Source: Pseudomonadota bacterium
GTDB taxonomy: Bacteria > Pseudomonadota > Alphaproteobacteria > Rhizobiales > Hyphomicrobiaceae
Reading direction: 5' to 3'
Length of the DNA: 14,149 bases
Assembly (NCBI GenBank): GCA_023426855.1
Contig: JAEZBU010000092.1
Span: 1-14,149 of the forward strand
Part shown: positions 6,207-13,361 of the stretch, piece by piece
How the letters are laid out: the number at the start of each line of letters is the position of its first letter
How positions within the stretch are numbered: the stretch's first letter is position 1
Notes under the pieces: generated by a model
What the model was told of the DNA's origin: nothing
Seen by the model: only the letters and a program-made list of their open reading frames with translations
The model's database searches: none
Translations under genes and position numbers: made by a program

Positions 6207-7256
6207 ATGAAAGCCAATTTCGTTTCGACGCTTGCGCTTTCTGAAACGACCAAATTGTCGTTGATGAAATCTCAACTGCGATTGGCCCAGGCCCAGAAGG
6301 AAATGGTTACTTGGCGACACGCCGACGTTGGGCGTGCGCTTGGCCATCGCACAAGCGATACGGTTTCGCTGCGGCAGGATTTCACGCGTCTCAACGGCAT
6401 CAAAGACTCGAATGCCGTGGCCAAGACGCGGTTGGATACAACGCAGGCCGTGCTGGAGGGCTTGGCTGCCGACGCGCAGGAGTTCATTGGCGCGATGTTT
6501 GCCTCGCGTGAAGCCGACAACGGGGCTCTGGTGCTCAAGGTTGAAGCAAGAACGCGTCTGGAAGCGCTAATTGGCGCTATCAATACATCGGTGGACGGCG
6601 CCTATATTTTCTCCGGCATAAACGCTGACGTGCGCCCGATGGAATCGTATTTTAGCGATCCGCCACCCGCGAGTCGGCAGTCGGTCGCTACCGCATTTTT
6701 CAATGAGTTCGGGTTTGCGCAAACTGACCCCGCCGCATCTACGATTTCGCGCACCGACATGGCAGCGTTTCTTGATGGCGCATTCGCGGATCTGACTGAT
6801 CAGCCTGCGTGGTCGGCAAATTGGTCGGCGGCCTCCGATCAGAACATCCGTAGTCGTATTTCAACGGCGGAACTCGTCGAGACCTCAAGCAACGCCAACG
6901 TGAAGGCACTGCGCGACCTTGTCAGTGTCTACACTATGCTTGCCGACCTGGGATCCGACGGCCTCAGCAAGGAAGCTTTCGAGGCCATTGTTGACAAAGC
7001 GGTTATCAAGGCCGGCGAGTCCATTCAGGGATTGACCGGACTGAGGGCAAATCTCGGCACCGTGCAGGAGCGGATATCCAGCGCGAATGATCGCATGTCG
7101 ATTCAGATCGGGATTTTTCAGCAGCATATAGCGTCGATGGAGCAGGTCGATCCCGACGCTGCTGCGACGCGGGTTACCGCGCTGTTGACCCAGATTGAGA
7201 CGTCGTACGCGCTCACCGCTCGTATTCAGAACCTCAGCCTGCTCAATTACATCTAG
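6207..7256 (+). CDS. flgL: Hook-associated protein 3 FlgL (flagellin-family junction protein)
   Basis: A 349-residue flagellin-like protein that forms the second ring of the hook-filament junction. Flagellin-type N- and C-terminal helices are visible: STLALSETTKLSLMKSQLRLAQAQKEM at residues 6-32 and VTALLTQIETSYALTARIQNLSLLNYI at the end. Around residue 120 it has the conserved INTSVDGAYIFSGINAD, the FlgL/flagellin hallmark. The middle domain (about residues 145-215) is short and variable, consistent with a junction protein not exposed as filament. The ATG is four bases after the flgK stop, next to a GGCGGGG at the end of flgK. Position after flgK rules out a flagellin gene as the better name. 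A 13-base gap separates it from flaF. Confidence 0.94.
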   Translation: MKANFVSTLALSETTKLSLMKSQLRLAQAQKEMVTWRHADVGRALGHRTSDTVSLRQDFTRLNGIKDSNAVAKTRLDTTQAVLEGLAADAQEFIGAMFASREADNGALVLKVEARTRLEALIGAINTSVDGAYIFSGINADVRPMESYFSDPPPASRQSVATAFFNEFGFAQTDPAASTISRTDMAAFLDGAFADLTDQPAWSANWSAASDQNIRSRISTAELVETSSNANVKALRDLVSVYTMLADLGSDGLSKEAFEAIVDKAVIKAGESIQGLTGLRANLGTVQERISSANDRMSIQIGIFQQHIASMEQVDPDAAATRVTALLTQIETSYALTARIQNLSLLNYI

Positions 7257-7269
7257 GGCTTGAAACGCG

Positions 7270-7617
7270 ATGTACCATTTTTCTTATGCGGAAGTGCTGG
7301 AAGAAACGCCGAAAGATGCGCGTGAACGCGAGCGGATGGCGATTGATCGGGCGATTGAACTTCTCGAGGCTGCCGAAGCAAAGGGCCCGCGTTCGCGCGA
7401 GGCCATCGATGCAATTCTCTTCGTGCGCCGTCTTTGGGGTATGCTGATCGAGGATCTTGCCAATCCAGAAAATGATTTGCCGAAGGCGCTTCGCGCGGAT
7501 CTGATTTCGATCGGATTGTGGATCATGCGAGAATCCGAGCAAATCAGACTCGAACAGTCGGACAACTTCCGGGGACTGATTGACGTCACGCGGGCTATTG
7601 GTGAAGGGCTCCGGTGA
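7270..7617 (+). CDS. flaF: Flagellar biosynthesis regulator FlaF
   Basis: A 115-residue cytosolic protein of the alphaproteobacterial FlaF family. It starts MYHFSYAEVLEE and contains ARERERMAIDRAIELLEAAE and AILFVRRLWGMLIEDLANPENDLP, the conserved family core, followed by LISIGLWIMRESEQIR. In Caulobacter FlaF acts with FlbT to control flagellin: FlbT blocks flagellin mRNA translation and FlaF is needed for flagellin synthesis and secretion. It is 13 bases after flgL and four bases before flbT, the usual adjacent pair. The ribosome binding site is modest (AGGGC about 11 bases before the ATG). The amino-acid composition shows mostly helix and no membrane segment. Confidence 0.93.
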   Translation: MYHFSYAEVLEETPKDARERERMAIDRAIELLEAAEAKGPRSREAIDAILFVRRLWGMLIEDLANPENDLPKALRADLISIGLWIMRESEQIRLEQSDNFRGLIDVTRAIGEGLR

Positions 7618-7621
7618 GGCC

Positions 7622-8059
7622 ATGCATATCTCACTGCGCTCCGGTGAACGAATATACATAAACGGCGCGGTGGTGCGTGTTGATCGAAAAGTTTCGATGG
7701 AGCTTCTCAACGACGTAACGTTTCTCCTCGAAAGTCATGTGATTCTTGCCGATGACGCGACGACGCCGCTACGCCAACTTTACTTCATCCTGCAGACTGT
7801 GCTGATCGAGCCCGCGAAAGCGGACGAGGCGCGCGCCATGTATGAACAATCGCGCGCTTTGCTGCTGGTCTCGTTTACGAGCAGGGATGTGCTGGATGGA
7901 TTGGAGCGCGTGCACAAGCAGATCGAAGCTGGCAAGATTTTCGACGCTTTGAGGATTATTCGGACGCTGTATCCCCTCGAGGAAGCTATTCTGGCCGGCA
8001 GGCGTTCGTCACAAACAGTTTTGGATACTGAGCAGCAGGAGCGTGTGGCATGCAAGTAG
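7622..8059 (+). CDS. flbT: Flagellin synthesis repressor FlbT
   Basis: A 145-residue protein beginning MHISLRSGERIYINGAVVRV, the typical FlbT N-terminus. It contains LNDVTFLLESHVILADDATTPLRQLYFILQ, the family core, and a helical C-terminal half with FDALRIIRTLYPLEEAIL. FlbT binds flagellin mRNA leaders in Caulobacter and represses translation; in some other species it acts as an activator. I start at ATG 7622 since the family starts MHI; a longer frame from 7580 would overlap flaF and add an unconserved segment. A GTGAGGCC sequence just before it, overlapping the flaF stop, serves as a ribosome binding site. It overlaps flgD by ten bases. Confidence 0.93.
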   Translation: MHISLRSGERIYINGAVVRVDRKVSMELLNDVTFLLESHVILADDATTPLRQLYFILQTVLIEPAKADEARAMYEQSRALLLVSFTSRDVLDGLERVHKQIEAGKIFDALRIIRTLYPLEEAILAGRRSSQTVLDTEQQERVACK

Positions 8060-8466
8060 ACGCGACGGGGGCGAACTACACGACAAATACGGCACCAACC
8101 AATACAGGCAATGCCAATCGCACCGAGGCGAGCGCGACCCTCGACTATAATGCGTTTCTTCAACTGCTCCTGGCACAAATGAAAAACCAGGATCCAACGC
8201 AGCCGATGGACTCTACCGAGTACATGGCTCAGCTCGCATCATTCTCGAATGTCGAGCAGGCGATGAAAACCAACGCGAAACTCGATGCACTAATGACATC
8301 GATGGCTCTGTCGCAGGCCGACGGCATTATCGGCAGAACGATTACGTCCGCTGATGGCAGCATTTCTGGTGAGGTGACTTCATTGCGCGTGATCAGTGGT
8401 GGCGCGATCGCTGTTCTGAGTGACGAACGGCAAGTGCTACTGGGCCCGGGCGTGACGATCACCTAG
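8050..8466 (+). CDS. flgD: Flagellar hook assembly protein FlgD, short form
   Basis: A 138-residue protein carrying the conserved N-terminal FlgD region: FLQLLLAQMKNQDPTQPMDS and then MAQLASFSNVEQAM (about residues 34-73), which drives export and capping of the growing hook. After residue about 90 it continues with GIIGRTITSADGSISGEV and a short beta-rich tail ending GPGVTIT. Enterobacterial FlgD has about 230 residues with larger C-terminal tudor/Ig-like domains; here only a reduced tail exists, ending at a stop three bases before fliQ with no sign of a frameshift, so it looks like a native short form as in related rhizobia. An AGGAG at 8038-8042 lies inside the end of flbT, eight bases before the ATG, and the ten-base overlap suggests coupled translation. 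Confidence 0.92.
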   Translation: MQVDATGANYTTNTAPTNTGNANRTEASATLDYNAFLQLLLAQMKNQDPTQPMDSTEYMAQLASFSNVEQAMKTNAKLDALMTSMALSQADGIIGRTITSADGSISGEVTSLRVISGGAIAVLSDERQVLLGPGVTIT

Positions 8467-8468
8467 CC

Positions 8469-8735
8469 ATGAATCAGGCCGACGCGTTAGACATCGTGCA
8501 GGCGACAATCTGGACGGTCATCGTCGCGTCCAGTCCCGCTGTTGCTGCAGCAATGTTCGTGGGTATCGCGATTGCTTTATTGCAGGCGCTGACCCAGGTG
8601 CAGGAGATCACCCTCACCTTTATTCCTAAAATTATTGCCATTCTGGTCACGGCGTCGTTCTCGGCGCCGTTTATCGGGTCTGTGATATATACCTTTGCGG
8701 AGCAAATCTATTCTCGTATCGAGAACGGTTTCTAA
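8469..8735 (+). CDS. fliQ: Flagellar export gate protein FliQ
   Basis: An 88-residue inner-membrane protein with two hydrophobic helices (about residues 14-37 and 50-73), the standard FliQ size and topology. The conserved FliQ core is visible: VGIAIALLQALTQVQEITLTFIPKI joins the two helices. FliQ is part of the FliPQR export gate of the flagellar type III secretion system, in which four copies assemble around FliP and FliR. It begins two bases after the flgD stop and is therefore in the same transcript; its ribosome binding site is not obvious. A 118-base gap, the longest in the plus-strand cluster, follows before flhA. Confidence 0.94.
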   Translation: MNQADALDIVQATIWTVIVASSPAVAAAMFVGIAIALLQALTQVQEITLTFIPKIIAILVTASFSAPFIGSVIYTFAEQIYSRIENGF

Positions 8736-8766
8736 GCCGAACTGGCGAGGTATCAACAGCTTATTG

Positions 8767-8788
8767 CTTGCGGGTGTTTGAACGCAAG
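8767..8788 (+). other. Hairpin in the fliQ-flhA gap (upstream stem)
   Basis: CTTGCG (8767-8772) and CGCAAG (8783-8788) are a perfect six-base inverted repeat around a ten-base loop. It lies in the only long gap of the operon, upstream of a stronger stem. No T run follows, so termination is unlikely. Confidence 0.4.
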
Positions 8789-8813
8789 GCTGGGGAAAGC
8801 GTGGCCATGCAGG

Positions 8814-8843
8814 GTGTCTCATAGTAGGCGAACTATGAGATAC
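8814..8843 (+). promoter_or_regulatory. Strong hairpin directly upstream of flhA start
   Basis: Bases 8814-8825 (GTGTCTCATAGT) and 8832-8843 (ACTATGAGATAC) form a 12-bp stem in RNA with one G-U pair and an AGGCGA loop; the inner nine pairs are perfect. It ends ten bases before the flhA ATG, immediately before its GAGGGCAGG ribosome binding region. A stem so close to a start codon could modulate flhA translation, protect the transcript after processing, or in DNA serve as a regulator's palindrome. There is no following T run. Confidence 0.55.
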
Positions 8844-8853
8844 GAGGGCAGGC

Positions 8854-10944
8854 ATGGCGTTGACTTCGGCGTCCGGAATTGAGCCGGTCGATAGACAGAG
8901 CGGCAAGGACGTCTGGTTCGCAGCTGGAATCGTCTTTATTCTGACGATTTTGTTTTTGCCGCTTCCGGCAGCGATTATTGATGTCGCCCTGGCAATATCC
9001 ATTGCGATCTCGGTGCTGATCCTCATGGTCGCGCTGTGGATTCAAAAGCCTCTTGAGTTTTCTGCATTCCCGACGGTGCTGCTGATCGCTACGATGCTGC
9101 GTCTCGCGCTCAACATCGCGACGACACGCCTTATATTGACGGACGGTGCGCAAGGCATAACGGCAGCCGGTCATGTCATCGCTGGGTTTGCCAGCTTCGT
9201 GATGAGTGGCGACTTCGTCATCGGCACGATCGTCTTTCTCATTCTCATCACGGTGAACTTCATTGTCATAACCAAAGGCGCGACGCGAATTGCGGAAGTC
9301 GGCGCGCGTTTCACTTTGGACGCGATTCCCGGCAAGCAGATGGCGATCGACGCTGATCTGTCTGCCGGACTGATCGACGACAAGGAGGCCATGCGCAGGC
9401 GGCGTGAGCTTGAAGAGGAGAGTTCTTTCTTCGGCGCAATGGACGGTGCGTCGAAATTCGTTCGTGGTGACGCCATCGCCGGCCTGATCATCTTGGCGGT
9501 CAATATCGTTGGCGGCATCACCATCGGGATTACCCGCTATGACATGAATTTGGTATCTGCCGTCGACGTATTTACAAAGCTGTCGGTTGGCGATGGTCTC
9601 GTATCGCAAATCCCGGCGCTGATCGTTTCGCTTGCTGCCGGCCTTCTCGTGTCGAAGGGCGGAACGCGCGGTTCGGCCGAGAAAGCCATCTTCAGCCAGC
9701 TTGGTCGGTATCCAAGGGCATTGATCGTCGCTTCCGCTGTCGTGGCGGTGCTGGCGCTCGCGCCCGGCCTACCATTTATTCCTTTTGCATTGCTTTCGAT
9801 CGCTTTGGCCTTCGTTGCTTATCTCATTCCGAAGCGGCTCGCCGAGGAGAAGGCTGCTGCTGATGCTCGCGAGCACACCGCCAAAAAAGAAGCTGAGGAA
9901 GAGCAGCGCAGTTCCGTCAAGGAACAGCTCAGGGCGGTTGAAATTGAGCTTTCACTTGGCAAACAGATCGCGAGCTCGCTGATGCCGACGCACGGGGAGC
10001 TTGCTCAACGGGTCGCAAAAATGCGCCGTGCGTTTGCCCGTCAGTATGGTTTCGTCGTGCCGGAGATAAAACTTTCCGATGACCTGACGTTGCCGCCCAA
10101 AACCTATCAGATCAAAATCCACGGCACGGTAGCGGTCAGCGAAGCGCTTCGGATCGGCGATCTGTTGGTGATCATCGGCGAGGGGCCACGGCCCGACGTG
10201 CCGTGCGATGAAGTGCGCGAGCCGGCTTTTGGCATGAAGGCCGTTTGGGTGCCGGAGATATTCGCGGCGAATATCAAGCGCGAAGGCTTCACGCCGATTG
10301 ATAATATGTCGGTCCTGCTCACGCATATGCGCGAGGTTATTCGCAACAATCTTTCGCAGCTCCTGTCCTATAAGGATGTCCGGATGCTAATCGATCGATT
10401 GGATCCGGAATATCGGCGGCTGGTGGACGAGATCGTGCCGTCGCAGATTTCCTTCTCTGGCCTTCAAGCTGTGCTGAAGCTCTTGCTGACGGAGCGTGTT
10501 TCCATTCGCAATTTGCATCTTATTCTGGAAGCGATTGCGGAAGTTGCGCCACATGCGCGCCGAGCGGAGCAGTTGGCAGAACATGTGCGGATGCGTATGG
10601 CGCCGCAGATTTGTGGAGATTTGTCAGACGGTGGCGTGCTCAAGGTTTTGCGGCTAGGAAGCCGCTGGGAGCTTGTTTTCCACCAGGGTTTGAAGCGAGA
10701 TGCCAAGGGCGAAGTGGCCGAATTCGATATCGATCCGCAGCTCATCGAGCAGTTCGGTGCGGACGCGACCAAGGCAATTCGTTCTCACATGGATCAGGGC
10801 CACCAGTTCGTTTTGGTTACGGCTCCGGATGCCAGGCCTTACGTGCGCATGGTAACTGAGCGGCTATTCCCGACGCTGCCAGTCCTGTCTCATCTGGAAA
10901 TCGCCCGCGGCGCCCAGATCAAGGCGTTGGGCTCGATCTCGTGA
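8854..10944 (+). CDS. flhA: Flagellar biosynthesis protein FlhA
   Basis: A 696-residue protein of the FHIPEP family, the normal FlhA size. The N-terminal half is membrane-embedded, with hydrophobic segments from about residue 24 to 325. The family signature begins near residue 144 with RIAEVGARFTLDAIPGKQMA, continues with DADLSAGLID, and is followed by SSFFGAMDGASKFVRGDAIA; this cytosolic loop is essential for export. A charged linker (about residues 328-360) leads to the cytosolic C-domain, which forms a nine-fold ring that binds export chaperones and cargo; the C-terminal block includes LSQLLSYKDVRMLIDRLDPE and LTERVSIRNLHLILEAIAE. FlhA works with FlhB, FliPQR and the FliI ATPase. It starts after a 118-base gap containing two hairpins and overlaps fliR by four bases. 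Confidence 0.97.
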   Translation: MALTSASGIEPVDRQSGKDVWFAAGIVFILTILFLPLPAAIIDVALAISIAISVLILMVALWIQKPLEFSAFPTVLLIATMLRLALNIATTRLILTDGAQGITAAGHVIAGFASFVMSGDFVIGTIVFLILITVNFIVITKGATRIAEVGARFTLDAIPGKQMAIDADLSAGLIDDKEAMRRRRELEEESSFFGAMDGASKFVRGDAIAGLIILAVNIVGGITIGITRYDMNLVSAVDVFTKLSVGDGLVSQIPALIVSLAAGLLVSKGGTRGSAEKAIFSQLGRYPRALIVASAVVAVLALAPGLPFIPFALLSIALAFVAYLIPKRLAEEKAAADAREHTAKKEAEEEQRSSVKEQLRAVEIELSLGKQIASSLMPTHGELAQRVAKMRRAFARQYGFVVPEIKLSDDLTLPPKTYQIKIHGTVAVSEALRIGDLLVIIGEGPRPDVPCDEVREPAFGMKAVWVPEIFAANIKREGFTPIDNMSVLLTHMREVIRNNLSQLLSYKDVRMLIDRLDPEYRRLVDEIVPSQISFSGLQAVLKLLLTERVSIRNLHLILEAIAEVAPHARRAEQLAEHVRMRMAPQICGDLSDGGVLKVLRLGSRWELVFHQGLKRDAKGEVAEFDIDPQLIEQFGADATKAIRSHMDQGHQFVLVTAPDARPYVRMVTERLFPTLPVLSHLEIARGAQIKALGSIS

Positions 10945-11696
10945 ATGCGCTAGGGCCGGAAACGGTGCTTCTGGTCTTTGTGCTGTTTTGTCGTATCGGT
11001 GGATGCTTGATGTTGATGCCGGGCTTTTCCAGCCCGCGCGTGCCCGTTCAAATTCGCCTCTTTATTGCGATTTCCGTGACGTTGGCACTGACGCCCGTGC
11101 TGCTACCGACCGTGCGGGCAACGGTGCCTCAGCCTGATCTAAGCCTTATGGTCGCGCTTATCGTGGGAGAAACGTTGACTGGCGCGCTCATCGGTATGAT
11201 GGGGCGGGTCTTTTTTCTTGCTCTGCAGTTTATGGCAAGCGCTGTCGCTATGTTCTGCGGCTACGGCGGTATGCCAGGAGCGGCGATTGACGAAAACGAG
11301 CCCAGTCCGCCACTGGCAAGTCTCGTGACAATAACCGCGACCGTGCTGTTCTTTACCACGGAGCAGCATTGGGAAGTCTTACGCGGCTTGACACAATCTT
11401 ACACGGTCATGCCGATCGCGATGGCAATGGGCATCGACATGGGATTGTCTCAGCTCGCTGACGCACTATCCGACGCATTCTTTCTGACATTGCAAATCTG
11501 CAGCCCGTTTGTCGTATACGCGCTGATCATCAATTTGATGTTCGGTCTCGCCAACAAGCTGACACCTCAAGTCCCTGTGTATTTCGTATCGTTACCATTT
11601 GTTCTCGCTGGTGGCCTGTTGCTCCTTTATTTCACGGTCGGTGAAGCATTGCGATTGTTCATCGAAGGCTTTGCAAGCTGGATGCTCAGGGTATGA
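10941..11696 (+). CDS. fliR: Flagellar export gate protein FliR
   Basis: A 251-residue polytopic inner-membrane protein, the usual FliR length. The N-terminus shows FVLFCRIGGCLMLMPGFSSPRVPVQIR, the conserved FliR opening (RIGG..M..PG......VP...R). In the middle are IVGETLTGALIGMMGRVFFLALQFM and LINLMFGLANKLTPQVPVYF, another family hallmark. FliR completes the FliPQR core of the export gate. It uses a GTG start that overlaps the flhA TGA (GTGA), a junction pointing to translational coupling, and its own stop overlaps the start of the next gene (ATGA). Confidence 0.95.
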   Translation: MNALGPETVLLVFVLFCRIGGCLMLMPGFSSPRVPVQIRLFIAISVTLALTPVLLPTVRATVPQPDLSLMVALIVGETLTGALIGMMGRVFFLALQFMASAVAMFCGYGGMPGAAIDENEPSPPLASLVTITATVLFFTTEQHWEVLRGLTQSYTVMPIAMAMGIDMGLSQLADALSDAFFLTLQICSPFVVYALIINLMFGLANKLTPQVPVYFVSLPFVLAGGLLLLYFTVGEALRLFIEGFASWMLRV

Positions 11697-12103
11697 CTAA
11701 CGAGACGGCACGCCGTGCTAGTCGCTCGCGCAATATCCTCGCCGTTCAACGTCAGTTGCAGCGGGTGGAGGAGCAAAGATTGGCGGAAATCAAACGACGC
11801 GCAAACAGCCTGGCGGAGCTTGAGACTGAGCTCATTGAGTTGCTCAACACTGAGGACACTATGCGAGGGCTGCTGACGTTTACGGGCGTGCGTCGCCTGA
11901 GCATGGTGCAAAGTGAGATGGCGCGCGTCGAAGAGAATAAGCAAGTCCAATCGGAAAGGCTTATTACTCAAACGAGCCGCATGAAACTCGCTGAGAAACT
12001 GAATGCAGAGGCGGAAGCTGACGTGCGAAAGGAGCGGGATCAGCAGGATCTTTCCGAGGCGATCGAGCGCTTTCTGCGGAAAGACAACGCAAGCCTCCCG
12101 TAA
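11693..12103 (+). CDS. FliJ-like coiled-coil protein (putative)
   Basis: A 136-residue, highly charged, almost entirely helical protein with no hydrophobic segment. Residues about 12-62 and 78-130 read as two long amphipathic helices (RNILAVQRQLQRVEEQRLAEIK and later RMKLAEKLNAEAEADVRKERDQQDLSEAI) around a short hinge near RGLLTFTGVRRLS, the antiparallel coiled-coil plan of FliJ. FliJ is the soluble general chaperone/central stalk that engages the FliI ATPase and FlhA. The match is by architecture and context, not by a specific motif, and coiled coils are easily confused, so the name is tentative. The ATG overlaps the fliR stop (ATGA). The next gene starts 52 bases after its end, counted from the preferred ATG. 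Confidence 0.72.
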   Translation: MTNETARRASRSRNILAVQRQLQRVEEQRLAEIKRRANSLAELETELIELLNTEDTMRGLLTFTGVRRLSMVQSEMARVEENKQVQSERLITQTSRMKLAEKLNAEAEADVRKERDQQDLSEAIERFLRKDNASLP

Positions 12104-12155
12104 GCCCTTTGCGACAAAGTGATTGCGATCGGAATCTCGAAGATGGGCATCGTTA

Positions 12156-12491
12156 ATGCCAATTGCGCCACTATCCCCTCATATGGCTGTGGACCAGCTC
12201 AACAGTTTGACGCGAGCTGCCGAGGCGGCGTCGGTGCGTCAGGGATCCGGAAAGCAGGTTGATAAGGCCTACGTGCAGTTCGAAGCTTTCGTGCTTCAGA
12301 ATTTCGTCGAGTCCATGCTGCCCAAGGACGCCGAGAGTGTTTTTGGCGGTGGCACTGCCGGCTCGATGTGGAAATCGATGTTGGCGGAAAAACTCGGGAT
12401 GGAACTGGCCAAGAGCGGCCAGCTTGGCATTGCGCAGATGATCGCGTCAGCTCGGACGGGCGCTCAACCTGATAAGTCAGATAATTCGTAA
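12156..12491 (+). CDS. Rod-binding protein (FlgJ N-domain type, CheL-like)
   Basis: A 111-residue protein with the rod-binding domain seen in FlgJ: YVQFEAFVLQNFVESMLPKD, then VFGGGTAGSMWKSMLAEKLG, then ELAKSGQLGIAQMI (about residues 37-97). This matches the rhizobial protein often named CheL (chemotactic signal-response protein). The domain caps rod assembly in the periplasm. The C-terminal muramidase of enterobacterial FlgJ is absent, as in most alphaproteobacteria, which use a separate peptidoglycan-lytic enzyme. Start choice: ATG 12156 (MPIAPLSPHMAVDQ); a TTG 11 codons earlier (12123) adds an unconserved basic segment, and ATG 12183 is a shorter alternative. No strong ribosome binding site is evident, GATGGGC being the nearest candidate. 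It ends 12 bases before the next gene. Confidence 0.88.
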   Translation: MPIAPLSPHMAVDQLNSLTRAAEAASVRQGSGKQVDKAYVQFEAFVLQNFVESMLPKDAESVFGGGTAGSMWKSMLAEKLGMELAKSGQLGIAQMIASARTGAQPDKSDNS

Positions 12492-12503
12492 AGGCGGCGG
12501 ATA

Positions 12504-12860
12504 ATGGCAGTGAATTCCATAGAACGTGTGATCCGGCGTCTTGAGGACACGGTGAATGAGGAGACCGCCTTGCTGCGCACAAACGCAGGCGTCGACCTCA
12601 ATGAATTCAATGCCCGCAAAAGTCAGGGCCTTCTGGAATTAACCCGTGCGTTGCGGAATTTCGATGTTCGGTCCGCTGATGACACTACGGTGTCACGGCT
12701 TCAATCGCTGCGCAGTGCGTTGAACGAAAACAGTGCGGTGCTGAATCTGCATCTCCAGGCAGTGCGCGAAATAGCAATGATCGTTTCTGATACCATTCGT
12801 GAGTCGGAATCTGACGGTACGTATTCGCCGGTCGCGCAGCTTGCAGGCGCTAGGTTATGA
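12504..12860 (+). CDS. FlgN-like export chaperone candidate
   Basis: A 118-residue, mostly helical cytosolic protein. It runs through a basic N-terminal helix (SIERVIRRLEDTVNEETALL), a central helix with FNARKSQGLLELTRALRNFD, and a C-terminal helix with LNLHLQAVREIAMIVSDTIRESE ending DGTYS. The helix-rich layout, the size and the LxxHLxAVREIA-type C-terminal helix resemble FlgN-type chaperones, which keep FlgK and FlgL soluble until export; both clients are encoded in this cluster. I recognise conserved rhizobial homologues beside the rod-binding gene but no specific named family from sequence alone. It has an AAAGGCGGCGG before the ATG. Its TGA overlaps the next ATG (ATGA), indicating coupling. 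Confidence 0.72.
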   Translation: MAVNSIERVIRRLEDTVNEETALLRTNAGVDLNEFNARKSQGLLELTRALRNFDVRSADDTTVSRLQSLRSALNENSAVLNLHLQAVREIAMIVSDTIRESESDGTYSPVAQLAGARL

Positions 12861-13321
12861 TCAAGCTGCTCGTTGTCGGCCTTTGGGTTTGCGTCGTTAC
12901 ACTCGCTTCAGGCTATTCGGCCGTGATGTGGCAGACTGGCCGCGCGCCTGAGCAGGAGGCTGAGAAGTTCTTTGGTGGTCTGGATTATATCAAGACCAAA
13001 ATGATTAGCGTTCCGGTCATTACCGACGGCGCTGTGCAGGGTTACGTGATTGCGCAATTCGTCTTCACGGTTGAAGCCAATCTTCTCAAAAAGCTTTCCG
13101 TGAAACCCGACGTATTCCTGGTCGATGAAGCGATCCGCACGATTTACGCGGGGCAGGGATTCGACTTCCGCCAGATGAAAAAGCATGATCTGCCGGCACT
13201 GGCAAAACTGATTGCAGACAATGTCAATGCGCGCTTCGGAGCGCGGTTCGTCGAAGAAGTTCTTGTCCAGGATCTGAATTATCTGCCGAAGGAGCAGGTC
13301 CGCGGCCGCATGAGCCTGTAG
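12857..13321 (+). CDS. Membrane-anchored protein, weakly FliL-like
   Basis: A 154-residue protein with an N-terminal hydrophobic helix (about residues 3-25, LLVVGLWVCVVTLASGYSAVMW), then a linker, then a soluble domain of about 110 residues, probably periplasmic. The domain contains MISVPVITDGAVQGYVIAQF and FVFTVEANLLKKLSV, then an alpha-helical end with LAKLIADNVNARFGARFVEEVLVQDLNYLP. This one-helix plus beta-then-helix plan, and the way it ends, recall FliL, the stator-associated protein, but no firm signature is visible. The protein seems to be a conserved rhizobial protein of unknown role at this place in the locus. It overlaps the previous gene by four bases and is the last plus-strand gene, facing fliI 40 bases away without an obvious terminator. 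Confidence 0.72.
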   Translation: MIKLLVVGLWVCVVTLASGYSAVMWQTGRAPEQEAEKFFGGLDYIKTKMISVPVITDGAVQGYVIAQFVFTVEANLLKKLSVKPDVFLVDEAIRTIYAGQGFDFRQMKKHDLPALAKLIADNVNARFGARFVEEVLVQDLNYLPKEQVRGRMSL

Positions 13322-13361
13322 GCACGCACCTCGCGCAGCGTGAACGTCCGCAGCGCTGATC

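Noticed and set aside
7580..7621. Longer flbT start
   Set aside because: It would overlap flaF and adds residues not found in FlbT proteins, which start MHI.
8790..8815. Possible sigma-54 promoter before flhA (TGGGGAAAGCG, TGGCCATGC)
   Set aside because: Neither segment gives the TGGC-N8-TTGC spacing.
8833..9609. 258-codon minus-strand frame opposite flhA
   Set aside because: Antisense to the strongly conserved FlhA signature; the composition (very rich in Asp, Arg, His, Gln) is not protein-like.
13322..13361. Terminator between the last plus-strand gene and fliI
   Set aside because: Only a poorly spaced GGCAC/GTGCC pair and no T run could be found.
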